Source: Microbacterium sp. Root553
Lineage (GTDB): Bacteria > Actinomycetota > Actinomycetes > Actinomycetales > Microbacteriaceae
Reading direction: 5' to 3'
Length of the DNA stretch: 64,000 nucleotides
NCBI RefSeq assembly: GCF_001426995.1
Contig: NZ_LMFY01000001.1
Coordinates: forward strand, 486,241-550,240
Made by a program: the position numbers and the translations under genes. The notes beneath the pieces were generated by a model that saw nothing but the letters and a program-made list of their open reading frames with translations, was not told where the DNA came from and searched no databases. Below, in pieces: positions 37,551 to 46,573 of this stretch. The number at the start of each line of letters is the position of its first letter. The first letter of the stretch is position 1.

Positions 37551-38888
37551 CTACTTGTTCTGAGACTTCCAAGCATCGAACGCGTCCTGCTCCGCCTGAC
37601 CGATCTGCTCAGCAGTGGTCTGTCCGCTGACGAGCTGCTGGATGTGCGGATCGAGGAACGATTGACCGATCGCTCCCGGGAGGCTGCCGGTCCAGCCGAG
37701 TCCGAATCCGACGGTGTTCGTGAACTCGACGACGCTCTGCACCACCGGGCCGAGACCGGGAACGTCCGATGCAGCGACGGTGTTGACGGCGGGAAGAGAC
37801 CCGACGTTCTCTGCGGCGAACTTCTGGACGTCGTCGGACGAGTACACGGCCAGGAACTTCTTGGCGAGGTCGATGTTCTTCGACGTCTTCGGGACCGCCA
37901 GCGTGTCACCTGCGTACAGCGACGGGAGTGTCGGCTCGTCTCCCGCTCCGGGGAGCAGCAGCCAGTCGTACTCGAAGTCGACATCGCCGAGAACGGACGG
38001 AATCCACACGCCGCCGAGGAGCATCGCGGCATCACCGGCAGCGAAGGCCGCCTGCGCCTGGTCGCCCGCGGCGCCGGCCATTCCCTCCTGGAAGACGTTG
38101 TTGTCGTTCCACTCCGCGATCTGTTGGAGCGAATCCGTGAACGCAGGGTCGTCGTACTTCTCTTTGGGCTCCGCTCCCGGCTGCCACGAGACGAGGTAGT
38201 CCTTCAGGGCATCCGGCGCGTTCGCCTGCAGCTGCGCATCCTGGAGCCAGGCGAGCTGATATCCGGCCGCCCCTCCGACGGCGAGACCGTCATACCCCGA
38301 CGTGTCGAGCTTCGAAACGATGTCGTACAGTTCGTCGTTCGACGCGATCTGGTGATTGACGGGTGCGGTGATTCCGGCCTCCGCGAACGCATCCTTGTTG
38401 TAGAAAACGACGTTGTAGTACGTGGTGTCGAACAGGACGAGGTACGGAGTGTCGTTCCACTTGAGGGCCCCCGCGATCGTGTCGCCGTAGCGAGACTCGA
38501 GGTCCGCATCCGCCCACAGGTCGTCGAGGGGCTCGAGCGCGTCTGCCTTGACCAGGTCGAAGTAGGGCTGTGCGTTGACCGGCACGAGACCGATGTCCGG
38601 AGCATTCGACGACGCCATGATCTGCGTGTTGGTGGTGCTCTTCTGCTGCTCGGTCACCGTCTGGAACTCGACGGTCACTCCGGGGTTCTCCTTCTCGAAG
38701 ATCTTGGCCGCGTACTCGAAGGCGGGCTGCTGGACCGACTGGACCTGCACGGTCAGCGTCTTGTCACCACCGCCCTCGGATGCTGCGCCGGACGAGCATC
38801 CGGCGAGCGCGAGCGCGGAGATGCCGACGAAGGCGCTGAGCGAGAGAACGCGTGTGCGCGCCCCCCGGTGGATCTTGATCTGGTGCAT
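37551..38888 (-). CDS. Extracellular sugar-binding lipoprotein of ABC importer
   Basis: Solute-binding protein of 445 aa. A signal peptide with lipobox ALAGC near residue 30 is followed by a CUT1-type (SBP_bac_1) fold with WNDTPYLVLFDTTYYNVVF in the hinge/ligand region and AAMLLGGVWIPSVLG. It captures the oligosaccharide outside the cell for the two permeases downstream. GGAGTGAAAATG gives a strong start. The 152-bp gap upstream to the fucosidase contains promoter-like and operator-like sequences, so it has its own promoter. Confidence 0.92.
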   Translation of the reverse strand: MHQIKIHRGARTRVLSLSAFVGISALALAGCSSGAASEGGGDKTLTVQVQSVQQPAFEYAAKIFEKENPGVTVEFQTVTEQQKSTTNTQIMASSNAPDIGLVPVNAQPYFDLVKADALEPLDDLWADADLESRYGDTIAGALKWNDTPYLVLFDTTYYNVVFYNKDAFAEAGITAPVNHQIASNDELYDIVSKLDTSGYDGLAVGGAAGYQLAWLQDAQLQANAPDALKDYLVSWQPGAEPKEKYDDPAFTDSLQQIAEWNDNNVFQEGMAGAAGDQAQAAFAAGDAAMLLGGVWIPSVLGDVDFEYDWLLLPGAGDEPTLPSLYAGDTLAVPKTSKNIDLAKKFLAVYSSDDVQKFAAENVGSLPAVNTVAASDVPGLGPVVQSVVEFTNTVGFGLGWTGSLPGAIGQSFLDPHIQQLVSGQTTAEQIGQAEQDAFDAWKSQNK

Positions 38889-38936
38889 TTTCACTCCTTT
38901 GTGGTTGCTGTGCGGCGTAGACGATCCTTCAGGGTG

Positions 38937-38949
38937 AATCGTTTCGCTC
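38937..38949. promoter_or_regulatory. LacI-type operator candidate O1
   Basis: aatcgtttcgctc, whose complement is GAGCGAAACGATT, lies between the TATATT -10-like box (38960-38965, minus strand) and the binding-protein start. It shares the GCGAAACG core with four other sites in the locus. Confidence 0.55.
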
Positions 38950-38974
38950 TGCCGGGGCAAATATAGCACCAAGC

Positions 38975-38989
38975 GAGCGAAACGTCTCG
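38975..38989. promoter_or_regulatory. LacI-type operator candidate O2
   Basis: gagcgaaacgtctcg sits just upstream of the -10-like TATATT (on the minus strand), in the -35 region of the binding-protein promoter. Confidence 0.55.
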
Positions 38990-39032
38990 ACTTTCATCCA
39001 TAATCAGGTTGAATTTCACGAATGCCCCGCGA

Positions 39033-39045
39033 GGGAAACGTTATG
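39033..39045. promoter_or_regulatory. LacI-type operator candidate O3
   Basis: gggaaacgttatg overlaps the end of the fucosidase gene and matches the GAAACGTT core of sites O2 and O5. Confidence 0.4.
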
Positions 39046-40267
39046 CTCGGGCAGTCATTCCCGGAGCTTCCCCTGCGGGCAGCTCAAAGACGATCGCATC
39101 GAGACCTTCATCCGTGCGGACAACGACGTGCGGATCCTCCGCCACCACGACGATCGAGTCACGGTGTCGCCATGCAACCCACCAGTCGCTGCCGGTGACG
39201 CTGACGGTGCCGGGCTCGATCGGCGACCTGTCGAGCGTGTACGGCTTCAGGTCCTGGCTCCATTCGCCGAACCCCTCGAGACTGCAGCGCTGAACGTCAG
39301 GGATCCGCCCGCTGGCCTCCGGCCCGATGTTCAGGAGCAGACGACCGCCGCGCGAGACGACGTCGGCGTACAGACGAGCGAGCTCGCGCGCAGAGAGCGT
39401 GAGGGATTCGTCTTCCGTGCGGTTGTGTCCGAACGAGAAGCCGAGCCCGCGGTTGTGCTCCCAACCGATCCCGCGCTCGTTCTGGGTGTCGTGCGAGTAC
39501 TCGCTGGTCCGGTAGTCCCACACCGGCGCACCCCAACGGTCATTGACGATGCCTTCCGGCACCACGCGCTTGTAGTAGTCCAGCAGCTGCACCAGCGAGC
39601 CGTCAGCTTTTCCCGCGTCCGGCCACTCGATGTCGTTCCAGATCACCGCCGGCTTGTAGCGGTCGATCAGGTCGCGCACCTGCGCGGTCGCATACTCGGC
39701 GTACTCCGCGCCGTTGGGGCGGTATTCGGCGACATCAGCCATCGACTCGATGGGAGGGAAATCCGTGAAGGCCCAGTCGAGTCCGCCCGAGTAGTAGACG
39801 CCGAAGCGCATTCCTTCCTTGCGCACCGCCTCGGCGAGCGGCGCGAGCAGATCGAGCTTGGGGCCCCGAGCCACCGTGGACAGCCTGCCCGCTCCGGGTG
39901 CATCCCAGAGGGTCACTCCGTCGTGATGCTTCGCCACAGGGATGACATAGTCCGCACCGGCACGATGGAAGAGCCGCGCCCATTCGGACGCATCGAACTG
40001 GCTGGGGATCCACCGGTCGAGGAACGTGTCGTACGAGTTGTCCCCGTACTCAGCGACGTGGTGCAGCGCTGCCGGGGACCCTTCGATGCGCGAGGTGTTC
40101 GCGTACCACTCGGCGTACGCGTTGTGCGCGAACCACTTCTCTTCGGGGACAGCACCCCATGCTCCGGTCGGCTCCGCCCAGGCCGGAACAGAGTACGGCC
40201 CCCAATGGATGAAGATGCCCAGGGTGGACTGTCTCGCCCATTCGGGCAGGCTGGGGCTATCGGTCAT
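39041..40267 (-). CDS. Alpha-L-fucosidase, GH29 family
   Basis: Glycoside hydrolase of 408 aa predicted to release alpha-L-fucose. GH29 landmarks are GIFIHWGPYSVPAW at the N-terminus, AKHHDGVTLWD, MRFGVYYSGGLDW, and IDRYKPAVIWNDIEWP, where the Asp is the expected catalytic nucleophile. Other landmarks are SRGGRLLLNIGP and a short C-terminal beta domain. No signal peptide is seen, so it acts on imported oligosaccharides in the cytosol. GAGGAG lies upstream of the ATG. It is the first gene of the minus-strand operon with the ABC transporter and faces the divergent LacI gene. Confidence 0.93.
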   Translation of the reverse strand: MTDSPSLPEWARQSTLGIFIHWGPYSVPAWAEPTGAWGAVPEEKWFAHNAYAEWYANTSRIEGSPAALHHVAEYGDNSYDTFLDRWIPSQFDASEWARLFHRAGADYVIPVAKHHDGVTLWDAPGAGRLSTVARGPKLDLLAPLAEAVRKEGMRFGVYYSGGLDWAFTDFPPIESMADVAEYRPNGAEYAEYATAQVRDLIDRYKPAVIWNDIEWPDAGKADGSLVQLLDYYKRVVPEGIVNDRWGAPVWDYRTSEYSHDTQNERGIGWEHNRGLGFSFGHNRTEDESLTLSARELARLYADVVSRGGRLLLNIGPEASGRIPDVQRCSLEGFGEWSQDLKPYTLDRSPIEPGTVSVTGSDWWVAWRHRDSIVVVAEDPHVVVRTDEGLDAIVFELPAGEAPGMTARA

Positions 40268-40343
40268 TGCTCTCTCCTCGGCGTGACTCGGCGAATCGCC
40301 GCGTGGCGCACCGCCTGGTAGGTGGTTCTGCATTCGCGATACA

Positions 40344-40364
40344 GCGAAACGACTAAAGTTTTGC
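40344..40364. promoter_or_regulatory. LacI-type operator candidate O4 in divergent promoter
   Basis: gcgaaac and gttttgc half-sites separated by 7 nt lie between the divergent fucosidase and LacI genes, well placed for control of both. Confidence 0.55.
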
Positions 40365-40440
40365 GGATCGTAGGTAGACTCCGGGCAACATCGTTGATCA
40401 GCGCGAACGGTGGCGACACTCGCGATACGAAGGACCGAAT

Positions 40441-41472
40441 TTGTCGAAAAGCACTAGATCTCCCGCAACGTATAAGGACATCCAGCGACTGACAGGCTTG
40501 TCGTTGGCGACGATCTCGAAGTACTACAACGGGCGAAACGTTCTGACCTCGAACCGGGAAGCGATCGAGGCGGCGGCCGCAGAACTGAACTACCGACCGA
40601 ACGCGTTCGCCAGCAGTCTGCGGCGCGGCGTCACCCGAACCGTCGGCGTCCTGCTGCCCTCGTTCCAGAACCCCTTCCACCTCGAGATCGTCGTCGGCAT
40701 CGAGAAGTATCTGCGCACCCACGGCATCGGCGTGCTGGTGACCTCCAACGAGCAGGACGGAACACCATCCACCGTCAATGCCGTAGAGCTGCTCCTCAGC
40801 AGAAGGGTCGATGGCATCATCGGGGTTCCCGCACTGTCGGACTCGTCGGCGCTTGCGACCGCCGTCTCCATCGGCATCCCGGTCGTCACGGTGGACTGGC
40901 TCCCGCGCGGACTCGACGCCGACTCGGTCTCGCTCGACAACGTGCAGGCGGGCAAGGTCGCAACCCAGCATCTGATCGATCACGGCCATCGGACCCTCGG
41001 CGCCCTGGTCGGAGAAGAGGGAATGTGGAGCCTGCAGGGCAGGCTCGATGGTTTCCTCACAGCAGCCCGAGCTGCCGACATCGCTGTCGCCGAAGACCAC
41101 ATCCAACGCGGTCCCATCAGCGTCGAGGCGGGATACGCGGCGATGATGCGGGTGCTCGCGGCAGATACACGGCCGACGGCGGTGTTCGCCGGGAATTACG
41201 ACCTGACCGTCGGCGCCGTGACCGCCATCAACGACTCCGGCCTCCGTCTCGGGCATGATATCTCGCTCGTCGGCTTCGACTCCGTCGACCTCGCCCAGGT
41301 GACGAGCCCGAAGCTGACGGTCTACGTGCAGCCCGTCGAGCAGATCGCGACCGAGGCCGCACGAATCATGAACTCTCGACTGGATGACCCGGATTCGTCG
41401 ACGAGCCGCGTGACGCTCGAGCTTCCCGGACACCTGCAGATCGGTGCGTCGGTGCGGCGACTGAGCGACTGA
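40441..41472 (+). CDS. LacI family transcriptional regulator
   Basis: Sugar-responsive repressor of 343 aa. The N-terminal helix-turn-helix and hinge helix are clear (YKDIQRLTGLSLATISKYYN, then NYRPNAFASSLRRG), followed by a periplasmic-binding-protein-like effector domain (VGVLLPSFQNPFHLEIV ... ISLVGFDSVDLAQV). It uses a TTG start with AAGGA 6 nt upstream; no ATG alternative fits. It is divergent from the fucosidase operon and upstream of the secreted propeller gene, both of which have GCGAAACG-like sites in their promoters. Confidence 0.93.
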   Translation: MSKSTRSPATYKDIQRLTGLSLATISKYYNGRNVLTSNREAIEAAAAELNYRPNAFASSLRRGVTRTVGVLLPSFQNPFHLEIVVGIEKYLRTHGIGVLVTSNEQDGTPSTVNAVELLLSRRVDGIIGVPALSDSSALATAVSIGIPVVTVDWLPRGLDADSVSLDNVQAGKVATQHLIDHGHRTLGALVGEEGMWSLQGRLDGFLTAARAADIAVAEDHIQRGPISVEAGYAAMMRVLAADTRPTAVFAGNYDLTVGAVTAINDSGLRLGHDISLVGFDSVDLAQVTSPKLTVYVQPVEQIATEAARIMNSRLDDPDSSTSRVTLELPGHLQIGASVRRLSD

Positions 41473-41557
41473 GTCGCAGAGCCGGTCCGCGCACGCAGGA
41501 CCGCTGGGGACGACAGAGGGACCGACCATAGACATGGGGCTCCTCGACGTCGGGGTG

Positions 41558-41581
41558 GCGAAACGATTTACTCAGAGTAAA
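41558..41581. promoter_or_regulatory. Operator-like region upstream of the secreted BNR gene
   Basis: gcgaaacgatt (41558-41568) matches site O1, and it runs into a perfect inverted repeat tttactc-a-gagtaaa (41567-41581). Confidence 0.5.
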
Positions 41582-41616
41582 GCGGAACGCGCTGAAAATC
41601 AATGGCAAAGCTTGCC

Positions 41617-41650
41617 TTGACGCAGTTCTTCGCATGTCGTAACGTTTTGC
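41617..41650 (+). promoter_or_regulatory. Sigma70-like promoter with overlapping operator O5
   Basis: TTGACG (41617-41622) and TAACGT (41640-41645) are spaced by 17 bp. The -10 box is part of taacgttttgc (41640-41650), the complement of GCAAAACGTTA, matching the LacI-type core. Repressor binding would block the promoter. It is about 55 bp upstream of the BNR gene start. Confidence 0.55.
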
Positions 41651-41704
41651 TCGATTGCGGGAGTCTCCCCGCGCGCTTACCGATCTCAAGGAAGAGAGAA
41701 GTAG

Positions 41705-43771
41705 ATGAAGACCGTTCGACTCACACAGCGAAGGAACCGGCTGACTGCCGCGTTCGTCGCCGCGATGCTCGCGGCGGGTGCGCTCGCGGGCGCCGCCGCG
41801 GCTCCCCCCGCCCACGCCACGACCGGAAGCGCCAGCGCATCCGACGACTTCGAACGTGCGAACGGCACTTTGGGAACTGCATGGACCACGGATCGCGGCG
41901 CGTGGAGCATCGCATCGGGCAAGGCGCTGTCCTCGAGCTCACCCGGGAACAACGTCGCCACGCATCGAGCGCTGCAACTCGGCCGCTCGTACACGGTGAC
42001 CGCTGACATCGACATCGTCTCGTCGGCGCCCAGCGGTACCGAGTGGTCAGGAATCGTCGCGAACGTCCAGGGCACGACCTCTCTGAGCTACTACGTGCTC
42101 CGGGCGACGACCGCCGGTGGCACCCGGCCCGCCCAGTGGCAGCTGCTGCAGATGACGAACAACGCGACCCCCACGGTCCTCACCCAGGGCACGATGACCG
42201 CTCCCTACGGAACGCGTCTGCAGCTGAGCCTGGCGCGAGACGGAGCACAGTTCCAGGTGACGGTCCGCAACGGTGCGACGGGAGCGACTCTCGCCACCGG
42301 CGCTCACGCCCTTGCCGTCGTCGACCCTGCGCGCGTCGGCGGCCACGCCGGGCTCTACTCGAACTCCGGCAACCTCCAGGCGCGGTCGTTCGATCTCACC
42401 ACCTCCACTCCGGCGATCGCGCCCCCGGGCGCCGTGGCGTGCAAGCCCGCCGGGGAGTACGACTTCCCCGGCGGCAGCGGACAGGTTCTCGAGACGGTCC
42501 CGGTGGGCACCACCTTCGCTGGAGCGCCCGTGACACAGCGCGTGCTCACCGACGGCGACGACCAGTACGTCGCCTACTACAACGCGCAGCGCGGCATGAC
42601 CATCGCGCACCGCAGCCTTTCGGCCGCGACTCCCACGTGGACGACGAAGGTCCTCCCCACCACCCTCGGCTGGGACAGTCACAACTACATCTCCATCGGG
42701 CTCGACCGTAACCGCAACCTCCACGTCGCCGGCAACATGCACAACGTCGGCCTGATCTACTTCCGCACCACGACGCCGGGCAATGTCAACACCCTGACAC
42801 GCGTCACGAACATGGTGAGCGCCAGCACCGAGAACTCGGTCACCTACCCGGAGTTCGTGAACAGGCAGGACGGCAGCCTCGTCTTCAGCCACCGCAACGG
42901 CGGCTCCGGGGATGGCGTCACGTACTTCAACCTCTACAACGAGACCTCCAACACCTGGTCCCGTCTCGTCGACCAGCCGCTGTTCAACGGGACCGGTTCG
43001 GCCACCAACCCATCCGGCACGTGGAACGCCTACTTCGAGACCCCGCTTCTCGGGCCGGACGGCAACTTCCACATGATCTGGGTCTGGCGAGACACACCCG
43101 ACGCGGCGACGAACAGCCTGCTCACGTACGCGCGCAGCGCGAACCTGGTCGACTGGTTCGACAGTGCGGGCAACCCGCTCACCTCTCCGTTCCGCTATGG
43201 CGACGCCGATGTCGTGGACCCCGTACCCAATGGCGGAGGACTGCTCAACGGCAACGCGAAGCTCGGCTTCGACGCGGATGGCACGCCCATCATCAGCTAC
43301 CACAAGTACGACGACACAGGTCGCTCGCAGATCTATGTCGCCCGCGCGGACGGCACCGGTGACTGGGATATCAGCCAGGTCAGCAACTGGGAAGGACGCT
43401 GGAGCTTCGGCGGCGGCGGAAGCCTCGACTTCAAGGTCATCATGGGCGGATCTCAGGTCATGAGCGACGGGAACATCCGCGTCGACTTCCGGTGCGAGGG
43501 ATCTCCCCAGAGCATCGTGGTCAACGATTCGCTGACCGGTGTGGCTCAGGCCCCGACCCCGCCGCTGCCGTCATCGGTCACCACCGTTCGAGGCACCTAC
43601 CCGGGGCTTCAGGTCAATCTTCAGACCGACCTCAACGGCGCGGCCGCTACGGGAGGAACCTGGTATCTCCGCTGGGAGTCGCTGCCCAGCAATCTGGACC
43701 AGCCGCGCACAGAATGGCCCCAGTCGGGGAGCGGCATCGAACTGGTTCGCATCGGCGTCCCTGAGGAGTAG
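41705..43771 (+). CDS. Secreted BNR_4-type beta-propeller, putative polysaccharide lyase
   Basis: Exported protein of 688 aa. A Sec signal (1-39, ending PAHA) leads to a ConA/LamG-like jelly-roll domain (about 45-235, starting DDFERANGTLGTAW), then a BNR_4 propeller (about 245-610) and a C-terminal beta segment. Residues H326 (GWDSHNYISIG) and H346 (VAGNMHNVG) are 20 apart in the same context as the two active-site histidines recalled for PL25 ulvan lyase, followed by IYFRT. An extracellular lyase or glycosidase acting on an acidic sulfated polysaccharide is therefore likely. AAGGAAGAGAAG precedes the ATG. It is flanked by LacI and sulfatase genes. Confidence 0.8.
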   Translation: MKTVRLTQRRNRLTAAFVAAMLAAGALAGAAAAPPAHATTGSASASDDFERANGTLGTAWTTDRGAWSIASGKALSSSSPGNNVATHRALQLGRSYTVTADIDIVSSAPSGTEWSGIVANVQGTTSLSYYVLRATTAGGTRPAQWQLLQMTNNATPTVLTQGTMTAPYGTRLQLSLARDGAQFQVTVRNGATGATLATGAHALAVVDPARVGGHAGLYSNSGNLQARSFDLTTSTPAIAPPGAVACKPAGEYDFPGGSGQVLETVPVGTTFAGAPVTQRVLTDGDDQYVAYYNAQRGMTIAHRSLSAATPTWTTKVLPTTLGWDSHNYISIGLDRNRNLHVAGNMHNVGLIYFRTTTPGNVNTLTRVTNMVSASTENSVTYPEFVNRQDGSLVFSHRNGGSGDGVTYFNLYNETSNTWSRLVDQPLFNGTGSATNPSGTWNAYFETPLLGPDGNFHMIWVWRDTPDAATNSLLTYARSANLVDWFDSAGNPLTSPFRYGDADVVDPVPNGGGLLNGNAKLGFDADGTPIISYHKYDDTGRSQIYVARADGTGDWDISQVSNWEGRWSFGGGGSLDFKVIMGGSQVMSDGNIRVDFRCEGSPQSIVVNDSLTGVAQAPTPPLPSSVTTVRGTYPGLQVNLQTDLNGAAATGGTWYLRWESLPSNLDQPRTEWPQSGSGIELVRIGVPEE

Positions 43772-43789
43772 ACGATTCCGAGCGCAAGA

Positions 43790-43834
43790 CACCGAAGCCG
43801 CCCCCTGCACCCCCGACAGTGGGCGGCTTCGGTG
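43790..43834. terminator. Terminator between BNR gene and sulfatase
   Basis: A perfect 14-bp inverted repeat (caccgaagccgccc with gggcggcttcggtg) and a 17-nt loop lie 19 bp after the BNR stop, between convergent genes. Confidence 0.75.
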
Positions 43835-43972
43835 AAGCCTCGACGATGTGGCCGAAACGTGCTGGTGGAGTACACCTCTCCTACGGTGAAGTCGCCGCCC
43901 TCGGTGTCGCTGCCGGCGCCGGTACGATCAGCGAACACCTCGACCGAGAACAATCGGATCAGGAAGTCCCTC
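43835..43972. other. Short gap before sulfatase end, no gene seen
   Basis: 138 nt without a convincing frame; it contains one gccgaaacgtgc sequence resembling the locus operators but in a non-promoter position. Confidence 0.4.
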
Positions 43973-45481
43973 TCAGCTGGCCGAACGCGTGCTCGCGACG
44001 TACGCCTGCAGGCGTCCGAACATCTCGTGGTCGTACGGACCCCACTCGGGTCGCGGCGTCGACGGACCCCGGTAGGGCTCGTCGTCGTACCGCTGCTGGT
44101 ACTCGGCGAGCGTGACCTCGAGGTCGGCCTTGATCTGCGCGTACGCCGGATCGGCGGCGACGTTGCGCATCTCCTCGGGATCCGCCTTCAGGTCGTAGAG
44201 CTCCCATTCCGGCTCGTAGATCTCGTCCGATGCTCCGGGAACCCCGAGTCCCGCCCCGTAGAAGTAGAGGAGCTTGTACGAATCGGTGCGGATGCCGTAG
44301 TGGGCGGGAGCCGCATGGATCGGGTCGTCATGCTCCCAGTAGCGGTAGTACATCGCGTCGGGCCAATCCGCGACCTCCTCGCCACGCAGAAGCGGAAGGA
44401 AGCTGCGCCCCTGCGAGGTGGGCAGCGCCTGTGTCGCATCGACGCCGCAGATGTCGAGGAACGTCGCAGCGAAGTCGACGTTCGTGATGATCGCCTCCGA
44501 CCGCGACCCCGCCTCGATCACCGCCGGCCAGCGCATCAGCATCGGCATCTGGAGCGACTGGTCGTACATGAGCCGCTTGTCGAACCATCCATGGTCTCCG
44601 AGGAAGAAGCCCTGGTCGGAGGTGTAGACGACCAGCGTGTTCTCGGCGAGCCCCTTCTCCTCGAGATGATCGAGGAGGCGCCCGACGTTGTCGTCGATCG
44701 ACTGGATGCACTGCAGGTAGTCGCGCATGTAGATCTGGTACTTCCAGCGCATCCGCGCCTCACGGTTCTCCGGTCCGCGCAGCTCCTCGGGCATCGCGAT
44801 CTTGAGATCGTCGCCACCCATGTCGTCGGCGATCGTCATGTGCACGCCGCGGACGGCCTTGCTGCGGCTCGCGTTGTCGTCGAAGAAGGTCTCGGGCTCG
44901 GGGATCGTGCCGTCGGCGTAGAGATGCGAGTGCTTCGTGTCGGGCACCCAGGGACGATGCGGCGCCTTGTGATGAACCATCATGCAGAAGGGCTCGTCGT
45001 CATCCAGTCCGTCGATCCACTCGAGAGAGAGATCTGTGACGATGTCGGTGGCATAGCCCTCGACGGTCGAGACGCCGTCCTCATCGATCATCTGCGGATC
45101 GACGTAGTCCCCCTGTCCGGGGAAGACCTTCCATGCGTCGAACCCCCGCGGGCGCGATACGCCCTCCTCGCCGAGGTGCCATTTGCCGAACATCGCCGTC
45201 TTGTATCCGGAATCGTGCAGAACGTCGATGAACGTGGGCACGCGATAGTCCATCTCCGTCCAGATCGACGACACTCCGTTGACGTGGCTGTACGTGCCGG
45301 TGAGGATCGACGCCCGCGACGGAGAGCAGATCGAATTGGTGCAATACACGGCATCCATCCGCATCCCCTGGTCGGCGATCCGGTCGAGGTGCGGAGTGGA
45401 GTTGACCCGGCTGCCGTACGCGGAGATCGCGTGAGCGGCATGGTCGTCGGACATGATGAAGATGATGTTGGGTTTCGGCAT
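43973..45481 (-). CDS. Type I sulfatase (formylglycine-dependent, Cys-type)
   Basis: Arylsulfatase-superfamily enzyme of 502 aa. The N-terminal metal site is IMSDDHAAHAIS (D12, D13). The maturation signature is CSPSRASILTG, with C52 to be oxidised to formylglycine, the catalytic residue. Later landmarks are GKWHLGEEG (Lys/His), HHKAPHRPW and YTSDQGFFLGDHGW, which supplies further metal ligands. No signal peptide, so it desulfates imported sugars in the cytosol. AAGGAAC precedes the ATG. The maturation enzyme is encoded nearby at 48820. LacI and symporter genes lie directly upstream on the same strand. Confidence 0.94.
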   Translation of the reverse strand: MPKPNIIFIMSDDHAAHAISAYGSRVNSTPHLDRIADQGMRMDAVYCTNSICSPSRASILTGTYSHVNGVSSIWTEMDYRVPTFIDVLHDSGYKTAMFGKWHLGEEGVSRPRGFDAWKVFPGQGDYVDPQMIDEDGVSTVEGYATDIVTDLSLEWIDGLDDDEPFCMMVHHKAPHRPWVPDTKHSHLYADGTIPEPETFFDDNASRSKAVRGVHMTIADDMGGDDLKIAMPEELRGPENREARMRWKYQIYMRDYLQCIQSIDDNVGRLLDHLEEKGLAENTLVVYTSDQGFFLGDHGWFDKRLMYDQSLQMPMLMRWPAVIEAGSRSEAIITNVDFAATFLDICGVDATQALPTSQGRSFLPLLRGEEVADWPDAMYYRYWEHDDPIHAAPAHYGIRTDSYKLLYFYGAGLGVPGASDEIYEPEWELYDLKADPEEMRNVAADPAYAQIKADLEVTLAEYQQRYDDEPYRGPSTPRPEWGPYDHEMFGRLQAYVASTRSAS

Positions 45482-45507
45482 CCGGTTCCTTCGTCGAGAT
45501 CGGTCGT

Positions 45508-46569
45508 TCAGTCGCCTGCTGCACCGGTGCCTGAGGCGCCGGTGTCGAGGGCGGGAGCGAGGAGGACGCACGTCGGCGCATCCTTCGCCGTGCTGGCGTC
45601 GATGATGAGACCCGCGCAGGCCTCTCCGGCCGCCGAGAGGGGCAGCCGACTGTATGTGAGGCGCGGCCAGAGACGCGGGTCGAGAGAGCCGCCTGCGAGA
45701 GCGGCGACCCTTACGCGAGGACCGTGCTGCACGGTCCAGAAGTAGGCCGCCTCGGCGTCCGCACCCCAGGAGCAGACGATCGCCGTGGATTCCGGCTCCT
45801 GATCGATCCATTCGCGAGCGGCATCCAGACGCCCGACGACGGTCGCGGCATATCCGGTGGTGCCGCCCGGGTCACGATCGAACCGAGCGAGGATCTCATC
45901 GGTGACTCCGGTGGAGAGCACGATGAGATCGAGTCCGTTGTCGCGGGCGAGCGCCTCCATCGCCGAATTCCTCGTCCGATCAGCGCGTGATGTCACATCC
46001 GGTCGAAGGTGGAGGATCCTCGACACGCCCTCGCCGATCAGATTCTGCACGAGCTGCTCCGCGCCGGCGGCGTAGTCGAAGTCGACGCTCGACCAGATGC
46101 CCGGCGTCACTGCGGGCCCGCAGTCGAGCGCGACGAACGGAATCCTGTGCGCCATGACCTCGACCGCCAGCTCGTGTGGCACGTCGAGGTCATCGTGACC
46201 GATGAACACCAGTCCGTCGAGCAGCCCGCCGCGAACATCGTCCGTGCACCGCTCCGCCGAGTCACCGTGGAGCAGAGCGAGATGGAACCCCCGTCGAGCC
46301 AGTCCCTCACTGAGCCCTTGGGCGATCTCGGCGTATCGAGGCGTCGTCAGAGGCTTGTTCAGCAGAACTCCGATGGTGCGATTCGACCTCGCTTGCAGCG
46401 ACCGCGCCAAGCCGTTGGGCACGTACCCGAGCTCGTGCGCGATCGTGCGGATGCGGGTCTTCGTCGCCTCTGCCAGAGGCAGACTGCTCTTGTCGTTCAG
46501 TGCATACGACACCGTCGAGATCGAGACCCCCGCCCTGCTGGCGATGTCCTTCAGTGTCGGCCTGCCCAT
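45508..46569 (-). CDS. LacI family transcriptional regulator (second)
   Basis: Repressor of 353 aa: N-terminal HTH and hinge (PTLKDIASRAGVSISTVSYA, GYVPNGLARSLQARS) and a type I periplasmic-binding-like effector domain (IGVLLNKPLTTPRYAEI). It lies between the symporter (5 bp upstream) and the sulfatase (26 bp downstream), so all three form one transcript. The 14-bp palindrome upstream of the symporter is its probable autoregulatory operator. The C-terminal tail is Gly/Ala/Thr-rich. Confidence 0.93.
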   Translation of the reverse strand: MGRPTLKDIASRAGVSISTVSYALNDKSSLPLAEATKTRIRTIAHELGYVPNGLARSLQARSNRTIGVLLNKPLTTPRYAEIAQGLSEGLARRGFHLALLHGDSAERCTDDVRGGLLDGLVFIGHDDLDVPHELAVEVMAHRIPFVALDCGPAVTPGIWSSVDFDYAAGAEQLVQNLIGEGVSRILHLRPDVTSRADRTRNSAMEALARDNGLDLIVLSTGVTDEILARFDRDPGGTTGYAATVVGRLDAAREWIDQEPESTAIVCSWGADAEAAYFWTVQHGPRVRVAALAGGSLDPRLWPRLTYSRLPLSAAGEACAGLIIDASTAKDAPTCVLLAPALDTGASGTGAAGD

Positions 46570-46573
46570 GCTC

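Noticed and set aside
43973..45811. Long N-terminal extension of the sulfatase
   Set aside because: Arg-rich shadow of the LacI gene; the ATG at 45481 has a ribosome site and the usual start.
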